64,000 bases of DNA from Capitella teleta. Taxonomy: Eukaryota > Annelida > Polychaeta > Capitellidae. Positions 11,506 through 23,349 of the stretch are shown in pieces (within the stretch, counting starts at the first letter, position 1; every line of letters starts with the position of its first letter). The notes under the pieces were generated by a model. It did no database searches, had not been told where the DNA came from, and worked only from the letters and a program-made list of their open reading frames with translations. The DNA is taken from positions 189,623-253,622 of the forward strand of contig KB296161.1 of the NCBI GenBank assembly GCA_000328365.1, read 5' to 3'. Made by a program: the position numbers and the translations under genes.

Positions 11506-14500
11506 TCAGTGGTGCATGTGCACCTCCTCTGGATCGAGCTCAAAATACTGCGTGTGGCCGCGCGGGGCCAATGGATCACTGTTATTGTTGCCAGTTTCAT
11601 TCATTTGTATTAAACCCATTTCTTTCCGGTCAAATTTGGGACTTTCGTAGATGTGTTCGACCACCTCGTGGTGATCTGTGATGTGTCCGTGAGCAGATGT
11701 TTGTGGCAGGGAACATGGCGGACGACCCCCCGCGGGGTGGCGCTGGAGTTGCCACGTGCGGTAATAGTCATTTTCAGTTGATCCGGAATAGCCGTCGCTG
11801 CCCGTGGACATGGTTTTCGGGTACCCTTGGTGCGGGTTTTCGCGGAAAGTCGCGGAATAGTAATCGGGCACTTGCAGGCCTTCTGCCGCTAACGTTGCTT
11901 CGGCATGTTGCCGCTGGTGGCGCTTCCTGGAAAGATGCGTTATGAGTATGTGCACACAATGAAAGACACCAAATGATTTACCTTCTGAGATACATTAGGC
12001 CAACGAGGAATATTACGAGGCCAAGTGTGATGGCAATGGCAAGAATGATAACAATGGCAGCCCCTGTGAATCATAACGTTTGCATCAGCATCGATAAATA
12101 AAAGCACTTCATAACGTCATCCACTTACATTGTGAGCCCGTGAATATTCCGAGGAGAGTGCGATTCGCGTTATCCGAGCTGCTTGCTGCGTCTGAAAGAT
12201 AAAAAGTTAAAGACTTTCCACTCTGAACACTAAAACAGGCACCATCAACAATTTCAGATAGCCTAATGACCTTGACCTAGCTATGACCCCCATACCTGGT
12301 GTGCAGTTGTAACTCTTGCCAATCCACTGCCCAGCTTTGCAGGTCAACTGCCAGCTCTGTTTGGTTCTGTTGCATCCAAGGATAGCACTGTTGTCCACTC
12401 TCTCCACCCAACCGAAAGGTGGCGCTGGCAAATCTGGGCACCCAGACACTGAAGGCAGAGAAAATGCACATTAAGGCACAAGCGGTCATTCATAATTAAT
12501 ATTTATATGTGCATTAATTGACTTTTCACTTTGATCACGATAACAATCACCGATAATTCGATATATCCACACAAATAATCAATAAAATATTAATAAATTA
12601 CCTTCATATTCGAGCAGGAAGTAAGAATTCTTATTCTTCGAGACGATTCTAATTTCCATTTCATTCGAGACGGAGGTATACACCCATTTCGTACGGCTGT
12701 CCGACGCACAGATCGTCTCACTTGATTTAATACTGTCCTCTTTGATCACAGCTAGCACGTGACAGATGCGCGGGATCCCGTCGATATAATCCGAGAGATC
12801 ACGAGAAGCCACGCTGAAGTCGTGCAGCGTGATCTTGATGCTTTGCCCGCTGGGGGCCTGAAGCACCCAAGGACACACCAGGCTGCCGTGAGAGGTCGCT
12901 TCTGTGACGATGTTCGCGAGGTATCCGCTGGTGGCGCCACTGGTTGTCAGTCCGACGTGTTGCTCCGGGCTGGTGCAGGATGCGGTTGGACCGACGACAA
13001 CTGAAACGGGATATGGAGAGAATTGCAGAAGGGGGAGAACGGAAGCTGTAACTCGATACTTTGATGACAAGGAAAGGGTAGAAGTCAAGGTGGTGGGGAG
13101 GTTTTTAAGACGTTGAATTTCTCTTGTTTAGAAGGGAAATGTGACAGCGTTACACAATGCATGATATAGGGTAGATATCTCATATATAATAGAGACATAG
13201 AGCACTTCTTCACAATCACGATCATTGACGTGAATAATGCACTTGATCGGCGTGGATTAGGGACATAAATCAGAGCGAAGGCAACAGGTAGGCCGATATA
13301 CGCAGCACTTGTCTAAATAATAAAGACGACTGTCTGAAAGATAATAGGGCTACGTTGCATATTTCATGCTATTATCGCCCATTCATAATGACCAAATCCG
13401 CCATGCATAGCATTCAAAGGGGAAGGGGGTGGAGGGGGGTATACCTCTCACGCAGCTGTAGGAGGCCTCCATGTAGCCTCTTAGTTGCGATAGGCAGGGC
13501 AAAGAGTCGTCGTCGAGGGAATCCAAGATGGTGGTCACACTGATGTCACAGCTGTGCCTTCCGGAGCAGACGGAGTCCATCAGGGTCAGTATGTCCAGCC
13601 GGCACCCCATGTTGCCATATGCGTCCGAGGAAATGCACTGACCGACTCGCATTCGTCCGTACTCCGCGGACCTCATCAGAATGACCTCGTCTACGTCACA
13701 GGTCACTTTAAAGGACTCCCCCTCGCAGTACTGACGCACCTCTGTGAAGGAAATCGAGTATTAGTGCAAATGTCTCAAAAGAGAATTTTCAGATAAATTG
13801 AGAAAAATGGTATAGTATGATATGAATAATGGTTATAAAAAAAGTAGGTATTCCAAAAAAAATTCATCTCCGGTGGGACTCGAACCCACAGCCTCCGAAT
13901 ATCTACTGATACCAACTAGAAGTCCGACGCGCTATCCATTGCGCCACGGAGACAACTGAACAACTCAGCCATCAATACGTTAGATAAATAATAACACACG
14001 CTAGCAAATGATGAATCGTCGAATTCCATTTCAACAATCCATCCATTCGCCGCAAAATACGATATCTCCATACAAGCAGAACGCGGATCATTCATTCATT
14101 GAGTGAGAATTCAATGAGAGCGTTCTGAGCATGCGTCGGGTTCATTGATTGGGCGTTTAATTCAACGCGATGCCGGAAGTGAGCGTTGCCTTCCGTTTCC
14201 GCTCATGAATTGCAATTGATGCGCTCTTTCCCTCTCTCTCCCTTGTTGACCCAAAACACACGACGATGCCGGAGTCATGCTTTCCCAAATATAGACACAG
14301 TGAAGAATACGCGCTACACAGCTGGCGGCTGAATCCTGCGTTCTGGGGCATTGTCAGCAACCAGAGACTTCTTTAGGCTTCGATAGAAATCATTCAAAGT
14401 TACGCGAGGATGGATCACATTAGTTTATACAGGCGCAGTGACATCAATTCATGCGGCTTTGGAGCACGGGACTATCGTCAATTTGACGTGTTCAATTCGA

Positions 14501-17500
14501 ATCAGTGAATTCATATGCAGAGAACTTAGATAGCATTTAATTCGATAAATTATTTTTCGGAACTTGGCTTTCTGTGATGCAATCAAATAAATTAGAGATT
14601 GACAAATGATCATAATATTAATAATGATAAATTAATTTGTTAGTGTAAAATTCACCACAAAGATACTAGTATTCTGAATACTAACAACCGAGTGAAATAA
14701 TTAAAACAGTCATGCCGGACTGAAGATCGCTGCTGAACTGCTACAAGGGAAAACAAGTTGCAGAACACCGTAATGCATGCGCATAATACCCACAACCAGG
14801 TACCACTTACACATGTACACAGATGCGAATTTCAGTTAATCATTTTACGTGATTAATTTCACAGTCCCCCTTTTTTCTCTCTCTCTCTTCTTTTCGCAGG
14901 CTACCTTGAAATATTGACGGTGCATGCCAATGATTAGCACTTTCCTAATTAACAGGTGAGCCCATATAACAACAGGTAACATAAAATATGCATCATTGAA
15001 TAAGAAGGACGTGGATATCACAAAGGACAACAGGGCGGCTATCAATAATGCACGTGTTTTGTTTGTCCTTGTCGCATGCTCCCTGACAAACCAACATTCT
15101 TTTTATGATCAGAACAGTGTTTGATCGTAACGTAAAGAATATTCAATGAGGTTTCTTGTCAATACCTCCGCAACTGAGCCGAACCAGGGACGACTGCCAA
15201 TGCAAGAGCCTCACAACTCAAAAAGTATTGTCAATAATATAATAAAAGCGAAGCAATTCTTAATTTAGAATTGATCGCTTTTTGTGTTGTTTTTAGATGC
15301 ACTGATCTTTATAGATGGATGTGAACTTCAGGGAACTGTGGATGAATAGAATGGTCTGATTCTAATCAATAAAGATGGCGATGGTATTCACAAAGCGTGG
15401 ATTGTTTTGATTGGTTTTAAATCTTCCGCAGAAGTTGCAGTGATAATGTGCGGAGAAGGAAGATTAATGACCTCGACGCGGTGGAGATACATACATCAGA
15501 CAAAGAGGGAAAAAAAACATGTTTTTGGATTTATCACGGTCTGCCCCCATGCCAGGGGCAATAAAATGCCACATGCACATCGCACGTACAGCGGGTGGCA
15601 ATGGTGAATGAATGGAGAATAGATGCCGGCCAGGTTTCCCCTTCAAGAGTGCTGAAAAGTCGGAATCCATCTAAATGCAATAATACATAGAAACAGGGCG
15701 TATAATGCATGGAGTGCGCTGGGTGAAACTGCTGGCAATTAAATCATTTCACTATACTCATTAATCCTAATCCGAATAATAGCACCGTAAATACAAATTT
15801 TCCTAATAATACCACGTTGAATATGTATTCACATTTCATATTCCAATTAACATATAGAGGGAGATCCCTTTTTGTTATGAATTGGTTATGCATATTGTGT
15901 CACATATGTGAACCAAGGCATATTGTGAGAAACACAGCATCCTCACCGGTCAGCAAGACGCCGACATGGGAGCATAAAGAGCTTAGCAGGCGACCAAATC
16001 GAAGAGGCAGCAGCCGTGCATGAGAAATTGAGAAGCGAACAAGAAGAAGAGAAAGGGAGATAGCCAGCCCAAACAGGGATCCGTCCGCGTGATCCCCGCT
16101 GCCCTAAATCGACTGAGGATCCATTGTCAGAAGACCATCATAGGATTGGAGATGCGTTATCTGCAATCCGTCAGATCCCCCGGGATCCACGAGCAGCATG
16201 TCTGCTGGATCCCTGACTCCGCGGTGATTGACAGAGATCGCATTTCGAGGAAGACAAGCGTACCGTTGACGTGCTGAAAGGGGGCGCAATTGCAGGGTTT
16301 ATAGGGAAACCGAGAGGGGGGGCATAAGGCAGCCTGCATCGGTGGGGGCTTCTATTGAAGGGGGATGTTTTAATTTCGGGTGCTATGGGGAAGCAGGTGC
16401 GTGGTGGTATATCATGAATTGCGAGATTTCTGCCAGAAATTGGACAAATTTGGTATCAGTACAACGTACAGAAGGGCGAGTCATCAAGTGTCATCGCGGA
16501 AAGCGAATGCAATGGCTGCCCTCTTAACCTCTGCACTTTCCCTTATTAGTGGAATGGCCCAACGGTTGCCAGGGCAACAAAAGCCGTTGACAGGCGTGAG
16601 CGTCCTGAGTCGTTTAGCTAATGGAAAGCAAACACATTTCTGGTCGAGGATTAAGAGTAGCTGGCTTTTCTTCTGAAACCAAAAAAAAAACTATATGCTT
16701 AAAATAAGCAGCGTCGTCAGAAGGTAGCAACGTGTGATACCTGATTAGCGCGCCAATTGGCCAGATCCCCACAACGGGGAGCGAGCGGCGTCGGCGCTAA
16801 CACCTTAACCGGAGCCTCCCTGAAAGCAAATGTCGTGACGAGGCGCCATTTTGTAATTTCGCTGAAAGCCTCGTGAGGGTTCAAGCGGCAGGGAGCGTTC
16901 ATTATGTCGTTAGGAGCGAGGGAGCATCTCTGGTTCCATCCGTGATTATTTACTCAGGGCTGCTCGGTGGAATTTTTCCCTCCTTTGAGAGCTGCTTCCG
17001 GTCGTCTTGGCAGAAAGTCGCAAGATGGCGGACGTCGACAGCACAATCGAAGTGAAGACGCGAGAAAAGGTCGACCCTGGCACTAAGACTATTCGGTTAC
17101 CCCTTACTGCACGCAGTAGACCCTGCTGGGTTGCAGGGGTATGGCGTCGGGAGGGGGGTGGGGCTTATTAACACATCTGAATGGCCATGTTGCTTATTCC
17201 TCATCAGAACAGCCGTATTCAATCCATTCATATATAGTAAAATGTTATATACTGAATACTAACACTGAATACTAACACTCGCAGTAATATGTATATTAGT
17301 TACATAAAACCCCAATGATCAAGGTAGAAGCTAGATTTTTTTTTTCTAAAAGGAAGACGTATAAACGGAAGAAAGGGAAATCTTCGAAAGCCGCAATAAA
17401 AAGCAGTCATTTCTAAAGAGTGCTCTGTCATTGTTGGCGTTCCATACCGAGTGATAATAGGCAGCCTTTCCCTTTACAAACACGGCGTAAATAAAGTACT

Positions 17501-20500
17501 GCAACTGTGTCGACACTCGACAATATATTGCAGAGAGTATGAATAGAGCTCGCCGCTCGTCCTAATGAAATGAGGAAACTGCGCGAAAATCCCGAGAAAA
17601 TTGAAAAGGATCAGAACGGTGGATGCTCATACCATCTCCCTCTAGGAAAGGCGCACCAATAGTGACAATACCCCCTGAAATATTGCGTATCGTATGCGCT
17701 AACACTGCCATCCGTTATCGGTTAGGTCAGTAGTGGGGTTGATCCTCACCTCCACCGCCATATCTCCACTTGCCTCCACTGGTCAATCCACGCGCAAGAT
17801 GTCCATCAGTTCTGGCACCGACCACCTCTGACTCGCATTTCAACGTCATTTCTGCCAATTATCGCTCACCAATTTCACGCAAAATTTATACCCCGCTATT
17901 TGTCAATGCCTCGGTTGACATTATCAGAGCAGCAGTGCCATGGTTCATTGCACCTGATATGCAAAGTGGTTTATCGGTTATTTTGCCTCATTAACTTCTG
18001 TGCCCGGGAGGCCTTCTGTAATGTCTGCGAGCTGTCACCCACGGATGGCTCCATCACCTGCCAGGTTGAATTACTCCAATGAAACTTCGCTTAATTCAAT
18101 TACCCAAGAAACCTTGATTAGATACCATCGCAATCTACTAATGGTGACATAAATTCGACGCATTTTCTCTCCTATAATTGGCATTGGTGGACATCTGGTA
18201 GGTCGACAACGGGCCATGCCGTGAGAGTGCCGTGTTGAGCTGAAATCAAATCACATGCAACACATCAATTTCTCTCTTAATTCAAAAAGTTTCTCCCAAA
18301 GCATATTCTCCCGCTGACCAATTGACCTCATAGACCATGGTGTTCCTCTTGAATGTTCTCCTCCTCCTCTTCGTGCTCCTCGGCCCTAACCCAAGCGGTT
18401 CTGGATGCATGGAAGGCGGAGGAGGAGAGGGCACAAATCTTATTAAGTCGAGGGGCGAGGGAGCAGGCCCTTTCAGGCCCTGTGTTTGACCTCCTTCAAG
18501 TAATCTGTACATAAATAATGATCTCCGTCCGTTGTTTGGATGCCACAATGCAACATTGCGGGGTCCCAGGCCGGTCTCTCTGGACGGCAAAACAAGGGGG
18601 TCGGAGGCCTATGATTGATAGGGAACAAGGGGGATGCAGGTCTCGGGGGAGTGGCGGAGGGGAAATGTGGTGCCCGACGGAGGGGATAAGCCATCAATTA
18701 TGAGCCCCAAATAAGCCCAGGATTGTCAGCAAAAGAAGGGACTGTATATTGACCTAATATATCACTGTATAGGAACGCTATTCCACCGCGGGGCAATCAT
18801 GCATCAGTTCTGGCTGAATACATATATAAGTCATCCCTGTTTAATTGTAAAAACCAGCACAATGCAAAAATCGGTAAAGCATAGCTAGCGAAAACTGTGA
18901 GGCCCGAGTTACAATAAATCGTTTAATCCAAAACACGAGAAATCCACGAGGATGATATAACAGCACACGTGATGAAATGAGCAGCATCTTAGCCATGGTC
19001 GATAAACGAGGCTAGAGACCGAGACATCTGGCAATAGTTCTGGGGAGATTATATTGATACCAGTTTGGTATCCCAATCACGTCCGCATTTATCTTTCCAC
19101 GGGAGCTGCTCCAGAATATAGATCCAGATTTTGCCCCCCAGACAAAGGAGGTGCTAAATAGAGGGTCTTTGTCAATGTCGACTTTAAGGACTCGTGAGAT
19201 GAATCAGCATAAATCACTCTGAGTCTTTGACCCAAACGCAAATCAGAACATTTTGTCAGTGCGGAGAGATCTGTTGCAATGCATCATTATTTGCCCGTGT
19301 ATTATCTAAAGTAAATTGCAACCGCCATACAATGAAGCTTTGCCTGTCCATTTCAGAGAATCTCGGAAAAATTACAGAAGGAGGGGAGAAAGGTTGCGGA
19401 GGGGAATGCAACACCAACGACTGCAGCCTTTATAGCAAACCGAGGCGTAGGGCAACATACTGTAGGCCTAAACGGATTTCGAAGTCTGCGGTGCAGCTTG
19501 ACGTGGTATATTGTAAGGGTGGTAATGAAAGACGAATGACTAGAGAAGAACATCTCGTAGTATAACATTCCTTCGTTCCTTCACCACCAACTGACAGCAG
19601 TTTATCCACACCACTCGAAAAAAAAACAACTTCTGACATTTTAGGCTCGTCAGACCTCGGCGCTGTTGCCGCTCTGTTAAGCCGCGTGCACCCAGCGAAC
19701 GACAGCAATGCATGCACCCGATCAGCCGCCATGACAGCTGGAGTCGCCTTATCCAGCTGCAAGGGGAGAAGAAGCAGCGGGAGTGAAACGATTTCCGGCC
19801 AACGGGATCAACGGACTGGAAGACATCGCCGTGACGCGAGTGCCATTTTGTTTTCATGCGTGGATACACGAGCGTTCGATTGCTCATTGGTGATTTGCTT
19901 TGGGTAATCTTCCGCCCTTCTGTCATTGCTTCAGCTTCAGTGATCGCCGCTGTGTGATCATTGATATTTACTCAACAGGAGACGGGAATACGTCGGCATG
20001 TGTCTGCGTGCTCTATGGTCATTGCGGTAAAAGCCATGGACTTACACTCGTATAATACGAGAAAATTACACTCGTTTAGGCGGTTGCCTCAACTGCACCA
20101 ATGGAGCACGCTTGGTGTTATTCCGAGCGATGAGTGCAATTATGGCGACGGTATACAACACAGCAATCTATACTTGGTGTTCATATGGTGGATGTATATA
20201 TCGTAATACATACAACACGTGGGTAAAACAGTGATAACAACGGCTATACATTACCCTACACGCACAAAAGACACGCCTACTCTATATGGGGTAATTTAGA
20301 CCGAAAACAATTTACAACTGAAGAGATAAAGGGTTGTATAGTACGGGAAAATAAGTTTATGAGAGTTAACAGATGACTCGCAAACAACTGCTTCAGTCAA
20401 TCGGAGTAATTGGCAGACAATAACAAAACATATTGCAAACAGAAGGTCAGTTTTGGATGGGAGCACCATGGCTACGAAAATCTCGCTTCTCCTCACGAGA

Positions 20501-22794
20501 TTCCGTGAGATTTCTCGAGATTCCTCTCAGAACGTTGGCGAACAATTTGGCTTCGATTGACCTATTTTTTCCTCTTGTTCGACATGATACAAAAGGGCTC
20601 TGTTGTGCGAAACGCATTAACATTGAGAAAGAGGTGTATGGTGTTTGGGGTAAAATAGAGAGAGGGCGATATTCATTTCATGCTAAATGTTGATAATCCT
20701 TACATCGCCTCCTATTAAGCGTGACAATACTAAATTTTCCGCTTCGGGATAATTATCAGTGTGGAGAGGAAAATTTCATTGGAACATCGTTACGTAATCG
20801 TGCATGCAATGAGAGAAATGCGTTCTCATTAGTATCGTTAGTGCTGTTGATAGAAAGGCTGTACAATGGTCGCCATGGCAACGCAGTTGGTGTTGATTAA
20901 TACGCTAGGATTTATATTCATTTTACGCTGTTAGGACCATAGACATGGAGCTTCTCATAATATACCAGATATGACATCGCTCCAGAACAGTGTCCATTTC
21001 GGGCACATTCGTGGTTGTCGATCAAGAAACTCGAGAAGCAGATCGATTCAGAATTCTGAGTAACATGTCATTTTCATCAGTCGAAGCATCAAAATAAATT
21101 AAATTGAATCATATAATATTAATCAATAAATGTAAAAATGTATCGCATCGCGTACACGAAGCAGCAGATCATGAAACATCGAAGCTAAATGCAAATCACG
21201 TCTCCGAGTCTTAGCTCAATGTTTATGGTCATTATAGTCTCGTTTAATATTTTTGCCATTCACTGAAGGTATTCATAGAATATTGTGTCTTTGGAGACGG
21301 TTAACGACGTGCATGGTAAACTTGAATATCACCTGGGGCACACTTTCACGATGTGGCCAGCGTTTATCAACAGAATTAATTTATCTTAATTAAACACACA
21401 CACACACAAAAAAAGAGAGTCAAAAACTATAAATAAAAAAGTGGTAAAAGAATTAAAATGAATGTTTTTATATATCAACGCTGAATGATTCATTTGGTAC
21501 TTCGCAGAGTGAAATAACAGAGCTCCATTTTTTTCTCCCCGACACTCGAGATTAAATTTATTTATCTTGCCAAGAATGTTGTCGTTACGGTTGACAACTT
21601 GACAGGGTACACATATTGTTTTCACTCAAGTATTAACACACAAAAACTAGACTAAAATGCTGAAACTTTACGAGTCGTGAGTGAATTGAGCCTTCACCGC
21701 GAGCAGTCGTGAACACCATCCGCCAGTTTCGTTTTCAAGTTTCAGATTCCATATTTCTTTCAAATGCGAGGTCATTCTACACGCTAATATGCCACCAGCT
21801 GGGGCTAAAACGTTTATAAATCGTGATTTATTTGACACTTCCAATACGGTTTTGTTGTCCGTGACGACTGATGATACACAATTATGAGCGGGAAACAATA
21901 AAAATTGGCGGGAAAATCGATGTAAATAGCGGGTGAAAACGAGCCGACGCACGACATCCGGTGAATGTCGTAAATAGCGAGTGAGTGGGTTTTTTTTTTT
22001 TTTTTTTTTTTTTTTGGGGGGGGGGGAGGGGGGTTGCTTATGCATTCTCATGCTGAAAAAGACACGTGAAGCATTACATAATACTTTAAATAAGTCCCGC
22101 ATTGCCTTATATTAAATACGCATAATTATAAGAGAGTGACCGAATGAAAATTTATAACGAGGTGAACGACAACATCAGATCGAAATGACAATTGATTTAA
22201 GATCATCGAAAACAGGTGTTGGGAAATACCTCTTGATGCAAGTCCACGATTGATGGATGCGTGAATCAATCGATAAGCGATCATCCGTGAAAAGGTCAAA
22301 GTTGAAGCGATCAATCGAAGCCTCGATCTTGAACTGTGTGTCAGGTATAATTACTCCTTGGTGATGTTACGCAATGGACATACATGGCTTGCACTTGGGT
22401 GACAATACCGGACTAATGAACGGCACCATTCACACGTTAATGACCCCTAACACTGTGTCCTTTGTACGCGACGCCTGTTACCATGATGACGTAACGAGGG
22501 GTTTCAATTAATGGAAATAATGTTAAATGCGGTATTGTACAGCTGGTTATTTCCATGATATAACTTATATCAACTCAAAACAAAACAGAATGCGTGTTAT
22601 ATACTTCACAATAACACACTCGCAGGTGCTTCAGATATCGAACCACAGCGGAATAACTTCCTTCAACGTAATCTCCCAAAAGACGAGAAACAGAGGTGTT
22701 TTAACGACTTACCTGGCGACGGTGTGGGCTGCCCCAGAACACCTCCAATCAGCAGACCTAGGACCAGACACAGGCCCCGCGATACGCTCTCCAT
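11506..22794 (-). CDS. single-pass receptor-like protein: SUEL lectin, CUB, sushi, TM
   Basis: Seven exons join in phase to give 498 residues: 22794-22713, 13741-13445, 13000-12602, 12448-12296, 12191-12129, 12063-11982, 11926-11506. The order is a signal peptide (MESVSRGLCLVLGLLIGGVLG); a galactose/rhamnose-binding SUEL lectin domain (YCEGESFKVTC through CVR); a CUB-like domain (CPWVLQAPSGQ, ICA, FLLEYE); one sushi/CCP domain (CPDLPAPP through WQLTCKAGQW and NC); a stalk; a transmembrane helix (AAIVIILAIAITLGLVIFLV); and a cytoplasmic tail of about 140 residues with several tyrosine motifs (DYY, NDYYRTW, HIYESP, QYFELD). Extracellular exons are phase 1 at both ends, the usual pattern for shuffled modules. 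It probably binds glycans or glycoproteins at the surface. Lectin-CUB-sushi receptors are known in invertebrates, but I cannot name an orthologue. Confidence 0.85.
13445..13741 (-). CDS. exon 2 of the receptor gene: SUEL-type lectin domain
   Basis: This 99-codon phase-1 exon carries the whole lectin module. Visible features are the opening VRQYCEGESFKVTC, the central RMRVGQCISSDAYGNMGC, the SGRHSCDISV block and the closing PCLSQLRGYMEASYSCV. Eight cysteines fit the SUEL/Gal_Lectin fold. The family's carbohydrate-binding DGR-like motif near the C-terminal side is not obvious, so sugar specificity is open. Confidence 0.85.
13865..13953 (-). tRNA. tRNA-Arg (anticodon UCU) with a 16-base intron
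   Basis: The minus strand starts GTCTCCGTGGCGCAATGG and folds into a full cloverleaf. The 7-pair acceptor stem (GTCTCCG with CGGAGAT), D arm, anticodon stem TCGGA/TTCGG (two G-T pairs) and T arm GTGGG/CCCAC are all present. The loop CTTCTA places TCT at positions 34-36, and a 16-base intron follows base 37, the canonical place. A box (TGGCGCAATGG) and B box (GGTTCGAGTCC) are intact, and eight T follow within a few bases (13862-13855), a Pol III terminator. It lies in the first intron of the receptor gene on the same strand. Confidence 0.95.
13954..22712 (-). other. long first intron of the receptor gene
   Basis: Nearly 9 kb between signal-peptide exon and lectin exon. Apart from the tRNA I see no transposon with clear ends. 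Notable points are GC-rich patches at about 15950-17150 and 18300-18700, a possible unrelated first exon at 17022, an ATGGCGGC motif on the minus strand near 19731, a (CA)n tract near 21394-21410, and a T-run followed by a G-run near 21990-22031. Confidence 0.5.
17022..17093 (+). other. possible first coding exon or YY1-like start site
   Basis: AAGATGGCGGAC at 17022-17033 matches the YY1 motif often found at animal transcription/translation starts. The frame runs MADVDSTIEVKTREKVDPGT and then loses protein-like character. It is within a GC-rich patch. A donor could lie at AAAAG/GTCGAC or later, but no partner exon was found on the plus strand, so this remains a suggestion. Confidence 0.2.
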
Positions 22795-23261
22795 TGTTGA
22801 GTGTTGTGGAGATAAGATATATCGCACAATACAAGATCCGCTCGGTTGTAGTAAACGAGGCTGGCTTGCAAAACAATCACCGAACAGTTGCATGTGGTGT
22901 CGGCATGTGCAGTGGTCACGTGAAGGGCAGTGGTGTTAATCTAGGTCAGCAGAATAAACAGAACACGGCCCAGTAGAGCACCTTTGAGCGGTAATGAGGA
23001 ATATCCAGATTCTGTGCACTCTTTTTCAGAGAGGAGAACAACTTCTGGCGCGAACTTCACAGAAATGCAGATGAGTCATGCATCCGACCAAAACAGATGC
23101 GCTCTTTCTTTCATGCATTCAAAGAGCGAGCAACAGATGAAAGCGATTAGCGCTTCCGGAGCTTCCCCCTCCAGGAAGCCAGGATTCCACTCAGGCAACG
23201 GGTGGAGTATCCTAGAGATTATATCCGGCAGAACTTTTCGCGCCGCGTGTCCATGCAGCTT

Positions 23262-23349
23262 GCAAGTGAGCGAGTGAGCGATGTTCTGCGCGCCTTTTAT
23301 CGCGCCTTCAACTTCTGGCACTGATGTACAACAGGCAGTGCGCATGCGC
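23262..23349 (-). promoter_or_regulatory. promoter of the receptor gene: NRF1-like site and TATA-like box
   Basis: GCGCATGCGC at 23340-23349 is a perfect NRF1-type palindrome. About 40 bases nearer the gene, the minus strand reads ATAAAAGGCGCG (23300-23289), a TATA-like element, which would put the start near 23265 and give a 5' leader of about 470 bases before the ATG at 22794. No transcript data support it. Confidence 0.4.

Noticed and set aside
19430-19762. Minus-strand frame starting MAADRVHALLSF
   Set aside because: The ATGGCGGC start is suggestive, but the following sequence has no domain and overlapping frames are equally long.
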